From positions 120,864 to 184,863 of the forward strand of contig CAZAMF010000005.1 of NCBI GenBank assembly GCA_964486295.1: DNA of 64,000 nt, given 5' to 3'. The translations under genes and the position numbers were made by a program. The notes below the pieces were generated by a model that was given only the letters and a program-made list of their open reading frames with translations, was not told where the DNA came from and made no database searches. Of the stretch, positions 15,116-24,214 are shown one piece after another. Each line of letters begins with the position of its first letter. The stretch's first letter is position 1. Source of the DNA: CALBZG01 sp964486295. GTDB lineage: Bacteria; Bacillota; Clostridia; Peptostreptococcales; Anaerovoracaceae.

Positions 15116-16504
15116 CTAATCGGCTTTATATTTTGCTGCAAGTATTCTGCCTACGTGCACACCGCTGGCGGAAGCCTGAGAAAGCGAATGCGTCACCCCG
15201 GAACCATCGCCCAGAACGTAAAGGTTCTTGACACAGGTTTCAAGGTTACTGTCGACCTCCACTTTGGAATTATAGAATTTGACCTCAACACCATACAACA
15301 GAGTATCTTCATTGGCCGTGCCCGGAGCTATTTTATCGAGAGCATAGATCATTTCTATGATGTTGTCCAACTGTCTCTTCGGTATGACCAGAGACAAATC
15401 TCCCGGTGTAGCTTTGAGAGTCGGCCTTGTAAAACACTTAGCCATACGCCTTTCACTGCTTCTCCTGCCCTTGACCAGATCTCCGAATCGCTGCAGAAGG
15501 ACCCCACCGCCAAGCATGTTGCTGAGGCGTGCAATCGACTCTCCATATTCGTTTGAGTCTTTAAAAGGTTCCGTAAAGTTATTGGAAACCAGCAATGCAA
15601 AATTCGTGTTCTCCGTTCTCAGCGAAGGATCCGCATAACTGTGGCCATTCACGGTGACGATACCATTTGTATTCTCTGCAACCACTTCTCCGTATGGATT
15701 CATGCAGAAGGTTCTGACCATATCATTATATTTGTCGGTTTTGTAAACCAGTTTGCTTTCATATACATCGTCTGTGATGTGTTTGAATATGACGGCAGGA
15801 AGCTCCACTCTGACACCGATATCCACCCGATTGCTCATCTGACGGATACCCAGTTTATCGCAAACTTCGGCTGCCCATTTGGATCCGGAACGTCCCGTTC
15901 CTAAAACCAGGTCGGTACACTCATACTCCTCCCCTTGATCAGTTATGACCTTAAAAGTGCCATTCTCATTTTTGACAACCTGATCCACAGTGGTTCTGAA
16001 TTGTATTTCAATCCTGTCTTTGGTATAATCGTAGATCTTGCCGAGGATGACCACATTCCTGTCGGTCCCCAGATGTCTGACTTTTGCATCCAGGAGTTTC
16101 AGGTTGTTCTGAAGCGCAATTCTGCGAAGGTCGGAATTTCCGGTACTGTATAACTTGGCTTCACTTCCACCCATCTCGCACAACACCTGATCCACATATT
16201 CCATGAGCTCAATTGCATAATCAACACCTACATAGGTGTGCAGATCGCCTCCGAATTGTGTTGTTATATTATACTTGCCGTCTGATAAAGTTCCGGCACC
16301 GCCATATCCGCTCATGATGTGGCAAGGATCGCATTTGATACAATTATCAACTTTTCCGGCTTTGATAGGGCAGATCCTGCGTTCAAGCGGCGCTCCTTTA
16401 TCGATCATCAATATTTTTGCGTTATTATTTATCCGTGTAAGTTCATAAGACAGGAAAACTCCGCTGGCACCTGCCCCGATGATAATGACATCATATTTCT
16501 TCAT
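15116..16504 (-). CDS. Uncharacterised FAD-dependent dehydrogenase (COG2509-like)
   Basis: A 462-residue flavoprotein. The dinucleotide motif IIIGAGASGVFLSYEL is at residues 7-22. A cysteine cluster CPIKAGKVDNCIKCDPC (about 45-61) precedes GYGGAGTLSDGK, and LGDGSGVTHSLSQASASG near residue 435 is the C-terminal FAD contact. This architecture marks a widespread but uncharacterised family annotated as FAD-dependent dehydrogenase. The closely spaced cysteines could hold an Fe-S cluster, which is inference. ATG follows GGAGGG. Monocistronic. Confidence 0.88.
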   Translation of the reverse strand: MKKYDVIIIGAGASGVFLSYELTRINNNAKILMIDKGAPLERRICPIKAGKVDNCIKCDPCHIMSGYGGAGTLSDGKYNITTQFGGDLHTYVGVDYAIELMEYVDQVLCEMGGSEAKLYSTGNSDLRRIALQNNLKLLDAKVRHLGTDRNVVILGKIYDYTKDRIEIQFRTTVDQVVKNENGTFKVITDQGEEYECTDLVLGTGRSGSKWAAEVCDKLGIRQMSNRVDIGVRVELPAVIFKHITDDVYESKLVYKTDKYNDMVRTFCMNPYGEVVAENTNGIVTVNGHSYADPSLRTENTNFALLVSNNFTEPFKDSNEYGESIARLSNMLGGGVLLQRFGDLVKGRRSSERRMAKCFTRPTLKATPGDLSLVIPKRQLDNIIEMIYALDKIAPGTANEDTLLYGVEVKFYNSKVEVDSNLETCVKNLYVLGDGSGVTHSLSQASASGVHVGRILAAKYKAD

Positions 16505-16644
16505 AAAACCCTCCTATGCCTGCATGCAGTACGACGAATATTATATCATATCCCGAACTTATTTGTGCTATATTAATTTACGCAATACTCTTAATCGACA
16601 TTTGCCGTGAGGCAAACCTGATTATTTACCTATATCAGAGGACA

Positions 16645-16677
16645 ACAAAAAGCGCTGCTTAAAAACAGCGCTTTTAT
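16645..16677 (-). terminator. Terminator of the serC-apgM-dac-uvrC-DUF1292 operon
   Basis: AAAAGCGCTG pairs with CAGCGCTTTT around an 8-base loop, with T-rich sequence on the minus strand, about 20 bases after the DUF1292 stop. Confidence 0.88.
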
Positions 16678-16695
16678 TGAATACCGTTTTAAATA

Positions 16696-16977
16696 TTATT
16701 CTTCTTCGGCTACGATTTTGTCAAACTCTGCAACAACCTTTTCAAATAAGGCATCGTCATCGATATCTTCGAGTTCAAATTCGTCTTCGCCAACTTCTTT
16801 GTATCCATAAAGATATACATCATCTGATCCATCTTCAGGAATTAGCGCAATGTATTCTTTACCGTCTACGTCAAAGACTCCCATTATTTCGCATTCAACA
16901 TCTTCGCCATCATCGAATTCAAGTGTTATGAAATCAGGCTCTTCAACTTCGAGTATTTCTTTTTCTTTATCTGTCAT
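16696..16977 (-). CDS. DUF1292 protein
   Basis: A 93-residue, very acidic protein. It matches DUF1292 (YrzB-like): DFITLEFDDGEDVECEIMGVF, DGKEYIALIP and DDVYLYGYKE, followed by an acidic C-terminal helix. The family is common in Clostridia and has no proven function. ATG follows GATGGAGG. It lies 62 bases after uvrC and before the operon terminator. Confidence 0.9.
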   Translation of the reverse strand: MTDKEKEILEVEEPDFITLEFDDGEDVECEIMGVFDVDGKEYIALIPEDGSDDVYLYGYKEVGEDEFELEDIDDDALFEKVVAEFDKIVAEEE

Positions 16978-17039
16978 TTCAATCCTCCATCATTATATGG
17001 TATTTCTTCGGTACACTATATCACAGCCGCTTGAGATTA

Positions 17040-18566
17040 TCAATTGAAATATTTTTGAATAACCTCTGCCATCGATCTGCTGATGCCCGGTACCTGATTC
17101 AGTTCCTCCACCGTGGCTTTTTTAATATTTTCGGGATCTCTGAAATGCTCCAGCAATGCATTCCTTCTGGCCGGGCCTATCCCTGGGATCCCATCCAGTA
17201 TTGACTTCTGGGCTTTCTTGATTCTGACTCCATGATGGTATTCGATGGCGAATCTGTGGACTTCCTCCTGTACAGCTCCGATATATTTAAATATGTCTCG
17301 GCGGGTTTTAAGATCGATTTCCAATCCTTCAGCAACCAGCGCTCTGGTCCTGTGTTTTTCGTCTTTCGCCATGCCTAAAACAGGAATCCGCAGACCCATT
17401 GCCGAAAGAACCTTATTCACGACGGAAACCTGGCCCAGTCCTCCATCCACAAGGATGACATCAGGAAATGCCGAAAATCCGGGATCACCATTCAGCCCCC
17501 TTTTGAACCTTCTGTAAATCACTTCCTGAAGCGCGCCATAATCGTCGGAATTTGATGCAGTATTGACCTTAAAGCGCCTGTAATCTTTTTTAATAGCTTT
17601 TGATCCTTCAAAAACCACCATGGCGCCGACAGTATCTGTTCCTGCCGTGTTGGAAATGTCATACGCTTCGATCCGGTAATCCTTTCCGTCATATGGCGAT
17701 TCAGAATACAGGATCTCATGAAGCGCTTTGTTCAAGGCTTGCTTTTTTTCTCTTTTAGCCGCTTCCTTTTGCCGTATATCCTCTGCAATTGCCTCTTTTT
17801 CGGCTTCGGTTCTTACCGCTTTCGCCACTTCACTGTTGGCCAGTTCCAGCACGGCTTCAGCGGCGGATATGCAATCCCTGTACATCGCCGCTTCTTCAAA
17901 AGCCATTTCAGATGAGGCTTTGAGCATCTTGTTTCTCAGGTACCGGATCAGCGGTTTTTTACGCCCCGACAGGAAGTCCATGACTCCCCTTACAGATTTC
18001 ATGTATTCTTCTTTAGAAACATCCCCTCTGCAAATTCCCTGGCATTGCCGGATGTGATAATTCAGACAGGGTTTATATGTTTTTTCATCAAGTTTGAAGT
18101 CTGTTGAGCATCTCTTCAGACCATAGATCCCGTTTAGCAAATCCACCATCTGATTGACCGCGGAAGCATTCGCATACGGGCCGAAATACCGGCTGCCGTC
18201 TTTCCTGACCAGGCGGGTTTTTTCCAGCCTCGGATAGTCATCCCCCAATGTCATCTTGATGTAAGGATAAGTCTTGTCATCACGAAGCAGAATATTATAC
18301 TTTGGCATATACTTTTTAATAAGGTTGCACTCAAGTATCAATGCCTCCATCTCTGTTTTCGTCGTGATATATTCAAACTCGGCGATTTTCGAAACCATAG
18401 CCCTGACTTTTGGATCCATGGTTTTCGGCGAATGAAAATATTGGCGAACCCTGTTTCTGAGTGAAACAGCTTTCCCCACATAAATCACACGGCCTTTATT
18501 ATCCTTGTGAATATAAACTCCCGGGGTGTCCGGGAGTTTTTTCAGATTTTCTTTGATATCAAACAT
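17040..18566 (-). CDS. uvrC: UvrC nucleotide-excision-repair endonuclease subunit, compact form
   Basis: A 508-residue UvrC, about 90-110 residues shorter than the usual length of roughly 600. Present in order: GIY-YIG nuclease (GVY16-18, YVG29-31, EALILE near 74-79), four cysteines C163, C177, C185 and C189 placed as for an iron-sulfur cluster, UVR helix (about 216-245), RNase-H-like nuclease with Asp313 (AYDISN), Asp384 (VDGG) and His447 (EEVHRF), and a C-terminal double helix-hairpin-helix (460-508). Between UVR and RNase H the usual conserved domain is replaced by an Ala/Glu/Lys-rich helix (245-290). All catalytic residues remain. Its ATG overlaps the dac stop as TGATG. Confidence 0.94.
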   Translation of the reverse strand: MFDIKENLKKLPDTPGVYIHKDNKGRVIYVGKAVSLRNRVRQYFHSPKTMDPKVRAMVSKIAEFEYITTKTEMEALILECNLIKKYMPKYNILLRDDKTYPYIKMTLGDDYPRLEKTRLVRKDGSRYFGPYANASAVNQMVDLLNGIYGLKRCSTDFKLDEKTYKPCLNYHIRQCQGICRGDVSKEEYMKSVRGVMDFLSGRKKPLIRYLRNKMLKASSEMAFEEAAMYRDCISAAEAVLELANSEVAKAVRTEAEKEAIAEDIRQKEAAKREKKQALNKALHEILYSESPYDGKDYRIEAYDISNTAGTDTVGAMVVFEGSKAIKKDYRRFKVNTASNSDDYGALQEVIYRRFKRGLNGDPGFSAFPDVILVDGGLGQVSVVNKVLSAMGLRIPVLGMAKDEKHRTRALVAEGLEIDLKTRRDIFKYIGAVQEEVHRFAIEYHHGVRIKKAQKSILDGIPGIGPARRNALLEHFRDPENIKKATVEELNQVPGISRSMAEVIQKYFN

Positions 18567-19936
18567 CAGTATGGCCAGTTTCTGTTTTCTTTGTCCTTCT
18601 CTGCCGCCAGTCGCTTCGCGGCCAGCTCCAGGGCTTTTTCTCGCCTCAATCTCTTTTTCTTTTTACTGATTAGTATCCTCAGGATGATGACAATGAGCGC
18701 CAGCGCTGCAATCAGCGAAGCCAGTATGACCACCAAAGTTATGAACGGTTTTGCTATCCGGTCTGAAATACCGATCTTCGATAGGAATGTACCGACAGCA
18801 ACATCCTTCATCACCACTGCATCGATGGTCGCAATCAGCCGATCGCCTTCATATACTTCTATTTTACCCGCCGGGGTGCCTGCTTTGACAGGAGCCGTCA
18901 GGGAATCCTCCAGTACGACTTTTGTAGAGATTACAGAGTTCGCTGCATCGTTGGACATCGTTACGTAGCAATCATCCGCCGCCGCTACTCCGACTTTTCT
19001 GACCGATCCTTCCTTGACCCTTATTTTATCAACTTCTTTTCCTTTAGCGACTGCCTCATAGCTTCGGTAGTTTTTAAACCCCCAGTCAAACAAAGCAATC
19101 GTATCGGAATATCGTTCCAGGTCTCCGCTTTTCAACACCACGCTGATCAGCATCGTTCCGTCTTTTTCCGCTGCTGCCACCAGGCAATTTCCGGCTTCGG
19201 TTGTAGAGCCTGTCTTTATGCCAATGCAATATTGATATTTAACCGGGACGCTCACGCCGCCAACCGTCAACATGGTTGTGTCATCCGTCAGCATGAGGTT
19301 GGTATTCTTGACTACACGTTCATCGGATTTCAGGTTCGGCGGTATTCGGTATGAGGGCGTTTTGCATATTTCTCTGAATGTTTTATTTTGCATGCATCCC
19401 TTGGCAATCATCGCCAGATCATAAGCGGTGGTCGTATGCCCTGGGACGGTCAATCCATTAGGGTTGACGAAATGCGTGTTTTTCGCGCCGAGTTCAGCTG
19501 CCCTTTTATTCATCAGATCCGCAAAATCACTGACTGAACCCGAGACTGCTTTTGCCAGCGCCACAGCTGCATCGTTGGCAGAATACAACATCATCCCATA
19601 GATCAGATCCTTCACCGTGATGATCTCTCCACTGACAAGGTTCAGCGAATTGCCTTCCGTTCCTTCAACCTGGCTGTCAATTACGATCTGCTTGGTCAAA
19701 GGCAGATTCTCCAATGCCAGCAAGGCTGTGATCATTTTAGTCGTGCTTGCCGGAGACATCGGCTGATTCATACCGTTATCGTATATAACCACCCCGGTCC
19801 TGCCATCGATCAGACAACCTGTTACGCCGTTGATTGAGGGAGGTTTTGTGGCTCCATAGGCAGAAGATAAAGAAACTCCGAAAAGACTTGCCGCCAGCAA
19901 AGCCATTATCGTCATTAATGCTGCAATTCTCTTCAT
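18566..19936 (-). CDS. D-alanyl-D-alanine carboxypeptidase (PBP5-like)
   Basis: A 456-residue low-molecular-weight penicillin-binding protein that trims the terminal D-Ala from peptidoglycan stems. It has a signal peptide (1-29), the catalytic S64-T-T-K67 motif, SxN in YSAND, and KTG in GIKTGSTTEAG. A PBP5_C-like beta domain follows, then a membrane segment near residues 412-435 and a basic tail, so it is anchored from the C-terminal side. The ribosome site is weak (AAGGGG about 14 bases from ATG), suggesting coupling from apgM 19 bases upstream. Confidence 0.94.
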   Translation of the reverse strand: MKRIAALMTIMALLAASLFGVSLSSAYGATKPPSINGVTGCLIDGRTGVVIYDNGMNQPMSPASTTKMITALLALENLPLTKQIVIDSQVEGTEGNSLNLVSGEIITVKDLIYGMMLYSANDAAVALAKAVSGSVSDFADLMNKRAAELGAKNTHFVNPNGLTVPGHTTTAYDLAMIAKGCMQNKTFREICKTPSYRIPPNLKSDERVVKNTNLMLTDDTTMLTVGGVSVPVKYQYCIGIKTGSTTEAGNCLVAAAEKDGTMLISVVLKSGDLERYSDTIALFDWGFKNYRSYEAVAKGKEVDKIRVKEGSVRKVGVAAADDCYVTMSNDAANSVISTKVVLEDSLTAPVKAGTPAGKIEVYEGDRLIATIDAVVMKDVAVGTFLSKIGISDRIAKPFITLVVILASLIAALALIVIILRILISKKKKRLRREKALELAAKRLAAEKDKENRNWPY

Positions 19937-19955
19937 TTTATCGGTTTATGCCCCT

Positions 19956-21170
19956 TTACTTATTTTTGAAAAAGTAATCCGCCAGTTCAACACCGCTGCC
20001 GAAGAATTTACCCTTGCTTCCGGCTCTTTCATTGAACTGCTTGCCCGGATCCGGATCGGTTGCCTTTGTCGAATCAAAAATAACATAAGGCACGGGATCT
20101 GAGGAATGAGTCCTGATTGCCATTGGCGTCCGGTGATCCGGAACGATCATGATTCTGTAGTCTTCGCCACTGTTTTCCAGATACTCCAGGATCGGTTTTA
20201 ATGCCCTGCTGTCAATATATTCAAGGGATTTGATTTTTCCCGGCAGGTTTCCCTGATGTGCGCATTCGTCAGGCCCCTCGAAATGGAGATATACAAAGTC
20301 GCTGCCTTCCTGAAACGCCTTGATGGTGGCATCAGCCTTGCCCTCAAAATTCGTTTCCAAGGTGCCGGTTGCTCCCGGTACATCAATGGAATCCAACCCG
20401 GCCAGAATCGCAATACCCTTGATCAGATCCACGGCGGAAATAGCTGCGCCTTTTATTCCATACTTATCGTAAAAACCCGACAGGGAGGGTTTTTTACCCT
20501 GTCCCCAGATCCATATACTATTTGCAGGGTTCAGGCCTTTCCCGCGGCGCACAACGTTAATCGGATGATCATTCAGGATCTCATAGCTTTTCTTCATCAT
20601 CTCGGTGATAAAACCGGCATCTTCCCCCTTCGGCAAGTGGTTTCCCACTCTCTGGGTAAGAACGTCGTGCGGCGGAGTCAATTGATAAGCGTCGCTGCCG
20701 TCATGAACGATCATGCAGTGGCGATAACTGACCCCGGTGTAAAAATTGATTTTGTCGTTTGCGAAGGCCTGATTAACTGCTTTGATGAGTTCATCAGCTT
20801 CTGCCGTGGTTATATCACCGGAGCTGTGGTCCTCAATAGTCAGGTCTTCATAGCTTCCCTCACCCTTTACGGTGATGATATTCGTTCTGAAAGCAACATC
20901 CGTTTCAGACATTTCGATTCCGATGGATGCTGCCTCCAGTGGAGAACGCCCCGTCAGGTATTTTGCGGGGTCATAGCCCATAACAGAGAGGTTGGCGGCA
21001 TCCGAGCCCGGAGCGATGCCTTCAGGTATCGTGGCCACCATGCCCACTTCACCCATAGATGCCAATTTGTTCATCACAGGTATCTCTGCCACCTCGAGAG
21101 GCGTTTTGCCTCCCAGGCTTTCTATTTCATTGTCTCCGGCTCCATCGGGAACCAAAACCAGATACTTCAT
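19956..21170 (-). CDS. apgM: Cofactor-independent phosphoglycerate mutase, archaeal type
   Basis: A 404-residue enzyme of the alkaline-phosphatase superfamily that interconverts 3- and 2-phosphoglycerate without 2,3-bisphosphoglycerate. Marks: LVPDGAGDN at the start (metal site), the nucleophile serine in GSDAANLSVMGYDP, GRSPLEA, and late metal ligands in HFEGPDECAHQG and VPDHRTP. It lies between serC and dac in one operon. Placement beside serC and serA suggests control of flux at 3-phosphoglycerate between glycolysis/gluconeogenesis and serine synthesis. Confidence 0.92.
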   Translation of the reverse strand: MKYLVLVPDGAGDNEIESLGGKTPLEVAEIPVMNKLASMGEVGMVATIPEGIAPGSDAANLSVMGYDPAKYLTGRSPLEAASIGIEMSETDVAFRTNIITVKGEGSYEDLTIEDHSSGDITTAEADELIKAVNQAFANDKINFYTGVSYRHCMIVHDGSDAYQLTPPHDVLTQRVGNHLPKGEDAGFITEMMKKSYEILNDHPINVVRRGKGLNPANSIWIWGQGKKPSLSGFYDKYGIKGAAISAVDLIKGIAILAGLDSIDVPGATGTLETNFEGKADATIKAFQEGSDFVYLHFEGPDECAHQGNLPGKIKSLEYIDSRALKPILEYLENSGEDYRIMIVPDHRTPMAIRTHSSDPVPYVIFDSTKATDPDPGKQFNERAGSKGKFFGSGVELADYFFKNK

Positions 21171-21205
21171 GTTGTTATCCTCTTATTATCTTTTGTTAAC
21201 TTCTT

Positions 21206-22294
21206 TTATGAATTTTTTTGTTCGAATTCTTTCATAAACGCGATCAGCGCATCAACACCTTCCATAGGCATTGCATTGTAGATCGACGCTCTCATGCCGC
21301 CGATTGAACGATGTCCGCCGAGATTGATCAATCCGTCAGCTTTGGCTTCGGATACAAACTTCTTCTCCAGCTCTTCATTCCCGATGACAAAAACAACATT
21401 CATGATGGAACGATCTTCTTTATTGACCGGGCATTTATACATAGTGCTGTTATCAATGAAATCGTACAATTTTTTCGCTTTGATATTGTCAAATTCGACC
21501 ATGGTCTTGATGCCGCCCTTTGCCAGGATGCTCTTGAATACTTCGCCTGCTACATAGATGTTGAAGCAAGGTGGTGTATTATACATGCTGCCATTGTCCG
21601 CATGGATCTTATAATCCAAATAAGTCGGGCAGTCAGGCGCCGCATAGCCGATGAGGTCGTCCCGGATAATTACGATCGTAACTCCGGCAGGTGCAATGTT
21701 TTTCTGAGCGCCCGCATAAATCAGGCCAAATTTATTGACATCAAATTCTTCAGACAATATACAGGAGGACATATCAGCTACCAGCGGAATGTCTCCGGTA
21801 TCCGGGATATACGGATAATGTGAACCATAGATCGTATTGTTGAATGTGATATGAACATAGTCCGCATCCGGTCTGAAATCTTTTCTTTCCAACTTCGGGA
21901 TATAGGTGAAGGTTTTATCTTTCGATGAAGCCACGATCTTGATATCACCGAATTTCATCGCTTCCTCGGCTGCCTTCGTCGCCCACGTTCCGGTTACGAC
22001 ATAGTCGGCCTTTTTGCTTTTTCTTAGCAGGTTCATCGGCACCATGGCGAACTGCAGAGTACCGCCGCCCTGTAGGAACAAAACTTTATAGTTATCAGGG
22101 ATATTTAACAGTTTGCGAAAATTTTGCTCCGCTTCATTCAGGATCGCTTCGAATTCTTTTGATCTGTGGCTCATTTCCATGACGGACTGTCCGGAGCCCT
22201 TATGATTCGTTAAATTTGCAGCCACATCTTCCATTACATCGAGTGGAAGCATCGATGGTCCTGCCGAAAAATTGTATACTCTTTCGTTGCTCAT
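21206..22294 (-). CDS. serC: Phosphoserine aminotransferase
   Basis: A 362-residue class V aminotransferase converting 3-phosphohydroxypyruvate and glutamate to phosphoserine. Marks: YNFSAGPSMLP at the start, GSGQSVMEMSHRSKEF, GGGTLQFAMVPMNLL, and the PLP lysine in YAGAQKNIAPAG. Length fits the family. ATG follows TGGAGGTGAAAAA. It opens the serC-apgM-dac-uvrC-DUF1292 operon and is divergent from serA across a shared promoter region. No serB is visible. Confidence 0.96.
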   Translation of the reverse strand: MSNERVYNFSAGPSMLPLDVMEDVAANLTNHKGSGQSVMEMSHRSKEFEAILNEAEQNFRKLLNIPDNYKVLFLQGGGTLQFAMVPMNLLRKSKKADYVVTGTWATKAAEEAMKFGDIKIVASSKDKTFTYIPKLERKDFRPDADYVHITFNNTIYGSHYPYIPDTGDIPLVADMSSCILSEEFDVNKFGLIYAGAQKNIAPAGVTIVIIRDDLIGYAAPDCPTYLDYKIHADNGSMYNTPPCFNIYVAGEVFKSILAKGGIKTMVEFDNIKAKKLYDFIDNSTMYKCPVNKEDRSIMNVVFVIGNEELEKKFVSEAKADGLINLGGHRSIGGMRASIYNAMPMEGVDALIAFMKEFEQKNS

Positions 22295-22324
22295 TTTTTC
22301 ACCTCCAGGTTTTTTTTCAACATG

Positions 22325-22367
22325 ATATTATATCACTTGTGGCTATTTTGGTAAAGTGATATAATAT
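22325..22367. promoter_or_regulatory. Symmetric, fully overlapping serC/serA divergent promoters
   Basis: A perfect 14-bp inverted repeat, ATATTATATCACTT (22325-22338) and AAGTGATATAATAT (22354-22367), supplies an extended -10 TGATATAAT on each strand. The plus promoter is TTGTGG (22337-22342), 17 bases, TATAAT (22360-22365). The minus promoter is TTTACC, 17 bases, TATAAT (22327-22332). Each spacer overlaps the other's -35, so only one can be occupied at a time. Confidence 0.8.
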
Positions 22368-22418
22368 GCGCAACTTTAGGCTTTGACCACAATATTTTGT
22401 ACCAGGAGGAACAAAAAA

Positions 22419-23594
22419 ATGTATCAGATCGCAACGCTAAATAAAATATCTCCTGCCGGGATGGAACGTTTTGGCAGTAATTATTCAATCACAACTGATA
22501 TCAACGCCGCTCACGGGATCATGGTGAGAAGCCAGGATATGCATTCCATGGAATTCTCGGATAATCTGCTTGCCATAGCCCGCGCAGGTGCCGGCGTCAA
22601 TAATATACCCATAGACCGCTGTTCAGAAAAAGGGATCGTTGTATTCAATACACCGGGCGCCAATGCAAATGCCGTTAAAGAACTGGTTATCGCCGGTATG
22701 CTGCTTGCGGCCAGAAATCTTCCGGAAGCTTTGGGCTGGTCACAAAAGTTGACCGACGTCCCGGCTGAGGAAGTATCTAAAATCGTAGAGAAAGAAAAGG
22801 GTCAGTTTGCCGGCAGAGAACTCAGAGGCAAGGTTCTGGGTGTCATCGGCCTTGGAGCAATCGGAGTTTCCGTAGCAAACACCGCCGCACACCTGGGGAT
22901 GAAAGTAATCGGTTATGATCCATTCATGACCGTACACGCTGCACACGAATTGGATCGCAATATTCCGATTGTCGCTGATTTAAGCGCACTGCTTCCACAA
23001 TGCGATTACATTACCATACATGTACCGTTTATCGAAGAAACGAAAGGGATGATCAATTCCAAACGTCTCGAAGAGATGAAAGATGGCGTCGTCCTGCTTA
23101 ACTTTGCAAGAGATAAGCTGGTGAATGATGACAACCTGATCGGCGCATTGAAGACCGGAAAAGTTAAAAAATATGTAACTGACTTCCCTAACGACCGAGT
23201 CGTGGGACGGGACGGCGTTTTGTGCATCCCTCATCTCGGAGCCTCGACAGAAGAAGCTGAAGATAATTGTGCAGCCATGGCGGCCATGGAACTGATGGAT
23301 TATTTGGAAAGCGGCAATATCAGGAATTCCGTGAACTTCCCTTCCTGCAGTCTTGGCCCTCTGTACAAAGGCCAGTGCTCAAGGATCTGTATCATGAACA
23401 AAAATATTCCGTCGATCCTGGGCAAGGTAACCGGCATCCTCGCAGACATGAAAATCAATATTTCGAATATGAACAATCGTAGCAAAGGTGACTTTGCCTA
23501 CACTCTGATTGACATCGATTCTGATATCGATGAGGCCGAACTCAAGAAAAGATTAAAAGTTGACGGCATTATGAGCGTAAGAGTTGTAAAGTAA
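22419..23594 (+). CDS. serA: D-3-phosphoglycerate dehydrogenase, short type with C-terminal ACT domain
   Basis: A 391-residue enzyme that oxidises 3-phosphoglycerate with NAD in the first step of serine synthesis. Marks: ARAGAGVNNIPID (substrate site), NAD-binding GVIGLGAIGVSVAN, catalytic LNFARDKL and IPHLGASTEEAE. An ACT domain covers about residues 320-391 (LGKVTGILADMKINISNMNN), so serine feedback is possible. I start at the ATG at 22419, after AGGAGGAAC. rdgB begins 2 bases after its stop. Confidence 0.95.
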   Translation: MYQIATLNKISPAGMERFGSNYSITTDINAAHGIMVRSQDMHSMEFSDNLLAIARAGAGVNNIPIDRCSEKGIVVFNTPGANANAVKELVIAGMLLAARNLPEALGWSQKLTDVPAEEVSKIVEKEKGQFAGRELRGKVLGVIGLGAIGVSVANTAAHLGMKVIGYDPFMTVHAAHELDRNIPIVADLSALLPQCDYITIHVPFIEETKGMINSKRLEEMKDGVVLLNFARDKLVNDDNLIGALKTGKVKKYVTDFPNDRVVGRDGVLCIPHLGASTEEAEDNCAAMAAMELMDYLESGNIRNSVNFPSCSLGPLYKGQCSRICIMNKNIPSILGKVTGILADMKINISNMNNRSKGDFAYTLIDIDSDIDEAELKKRLKVDGIMSVRVVK

Positions 23595-23596
23595 AT

Positions 23597-24214
23597 ATGA
23601 AAATCATTGCAGCAACTACCAACAAACATAAAATCAGGGAAATCGAAGCTATTACAAAACGCTATGGGTTGGATATCATATCGCGCTCCGAAGCCGGAGT
23701 CCCTGATGCTTTCGACGTGGTGGAAGACGGAACCACATTTGAAGAAAACTCCTACAAGAAGGCTTACGCTATTATGAAGCTGACAGGCCTGCCGGCTGTT
23801 TCTGACGATTCCGGTCTTGAAGTGGATGCTCTAAACGGAGCCCCCGGTGTATATTCGGCTCGTTACGCGGGTATAGACGGCGACGAAGCGGATGCCGCCA
23901 ATCGAGTAAAAGTCCTCCACGAATTGAACGGAGTTGATTTTGAAAAGCGAACTGGTCGTTTTGTTTCAGTTATCACATTGGTTTACCCGGATGGAAAAAC
24001 ACTGGTAGTCCGCGGAGAATGCGAAGGCCACATCACCACCGAAGAAAAAGGTGAGAACGGGTTTGGCTATGACTGCATGTTCCAGCCTCTGGGCTATGAT
24101 ATCACTTTTGGGCAATTCGACCCCGAGGACAAGAATCAAATCAGCCACAGGGCAAATGCCCTGAGGAAACTGGCCCGATTGCTGGAGGGAACCCCTGATG
24201 AGAGCAAGAGTTAA
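23597..24214 (+). CDS. rdgB: XTP/dITP diphosphohydrolase (Ham1 family)
   Basis: A 205-residue house-cleaning pyrophosphatase that removes inosine and xanthosine triphosphates. Marks: AATTNKHKIREIEAI at the start, EDGTTFEENSYKKA, SDDSGLEVDALNGAPGVYSARYAG and FGYDCMFQP. It is immediately downstream of serA and overlaps the following membrane protein gene by 17 bases, so expression is coupled. Full length and intact. Confidence 0.95.
   Translation: MKIIAATTNKHKIREIEAITKRYGLDIISRSEAGVPDAFDVVEDGTTFEENSYKKAYAIMKLTGLPAVSDDSGLEVDALNGAPGVYSARYAGIDGDEADAANRVKVLHELNGVDFEKRTGRFVSVITLVYPDGKTLVVRGECEGHITTEEKGENGFGYDCMFQPLGYDITFGQFDPEDKNQISHRANALRKLARLLEGTPDESKS

Noticed and set aside
20256..21281. Long open frame (341 codons) on the plus strand opposite apgM and the end of serC
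   Set aside because: It lies antisense to two conserved enzymes with clear active-site motifs, has no ribosome site and no recognisable protein pattern.
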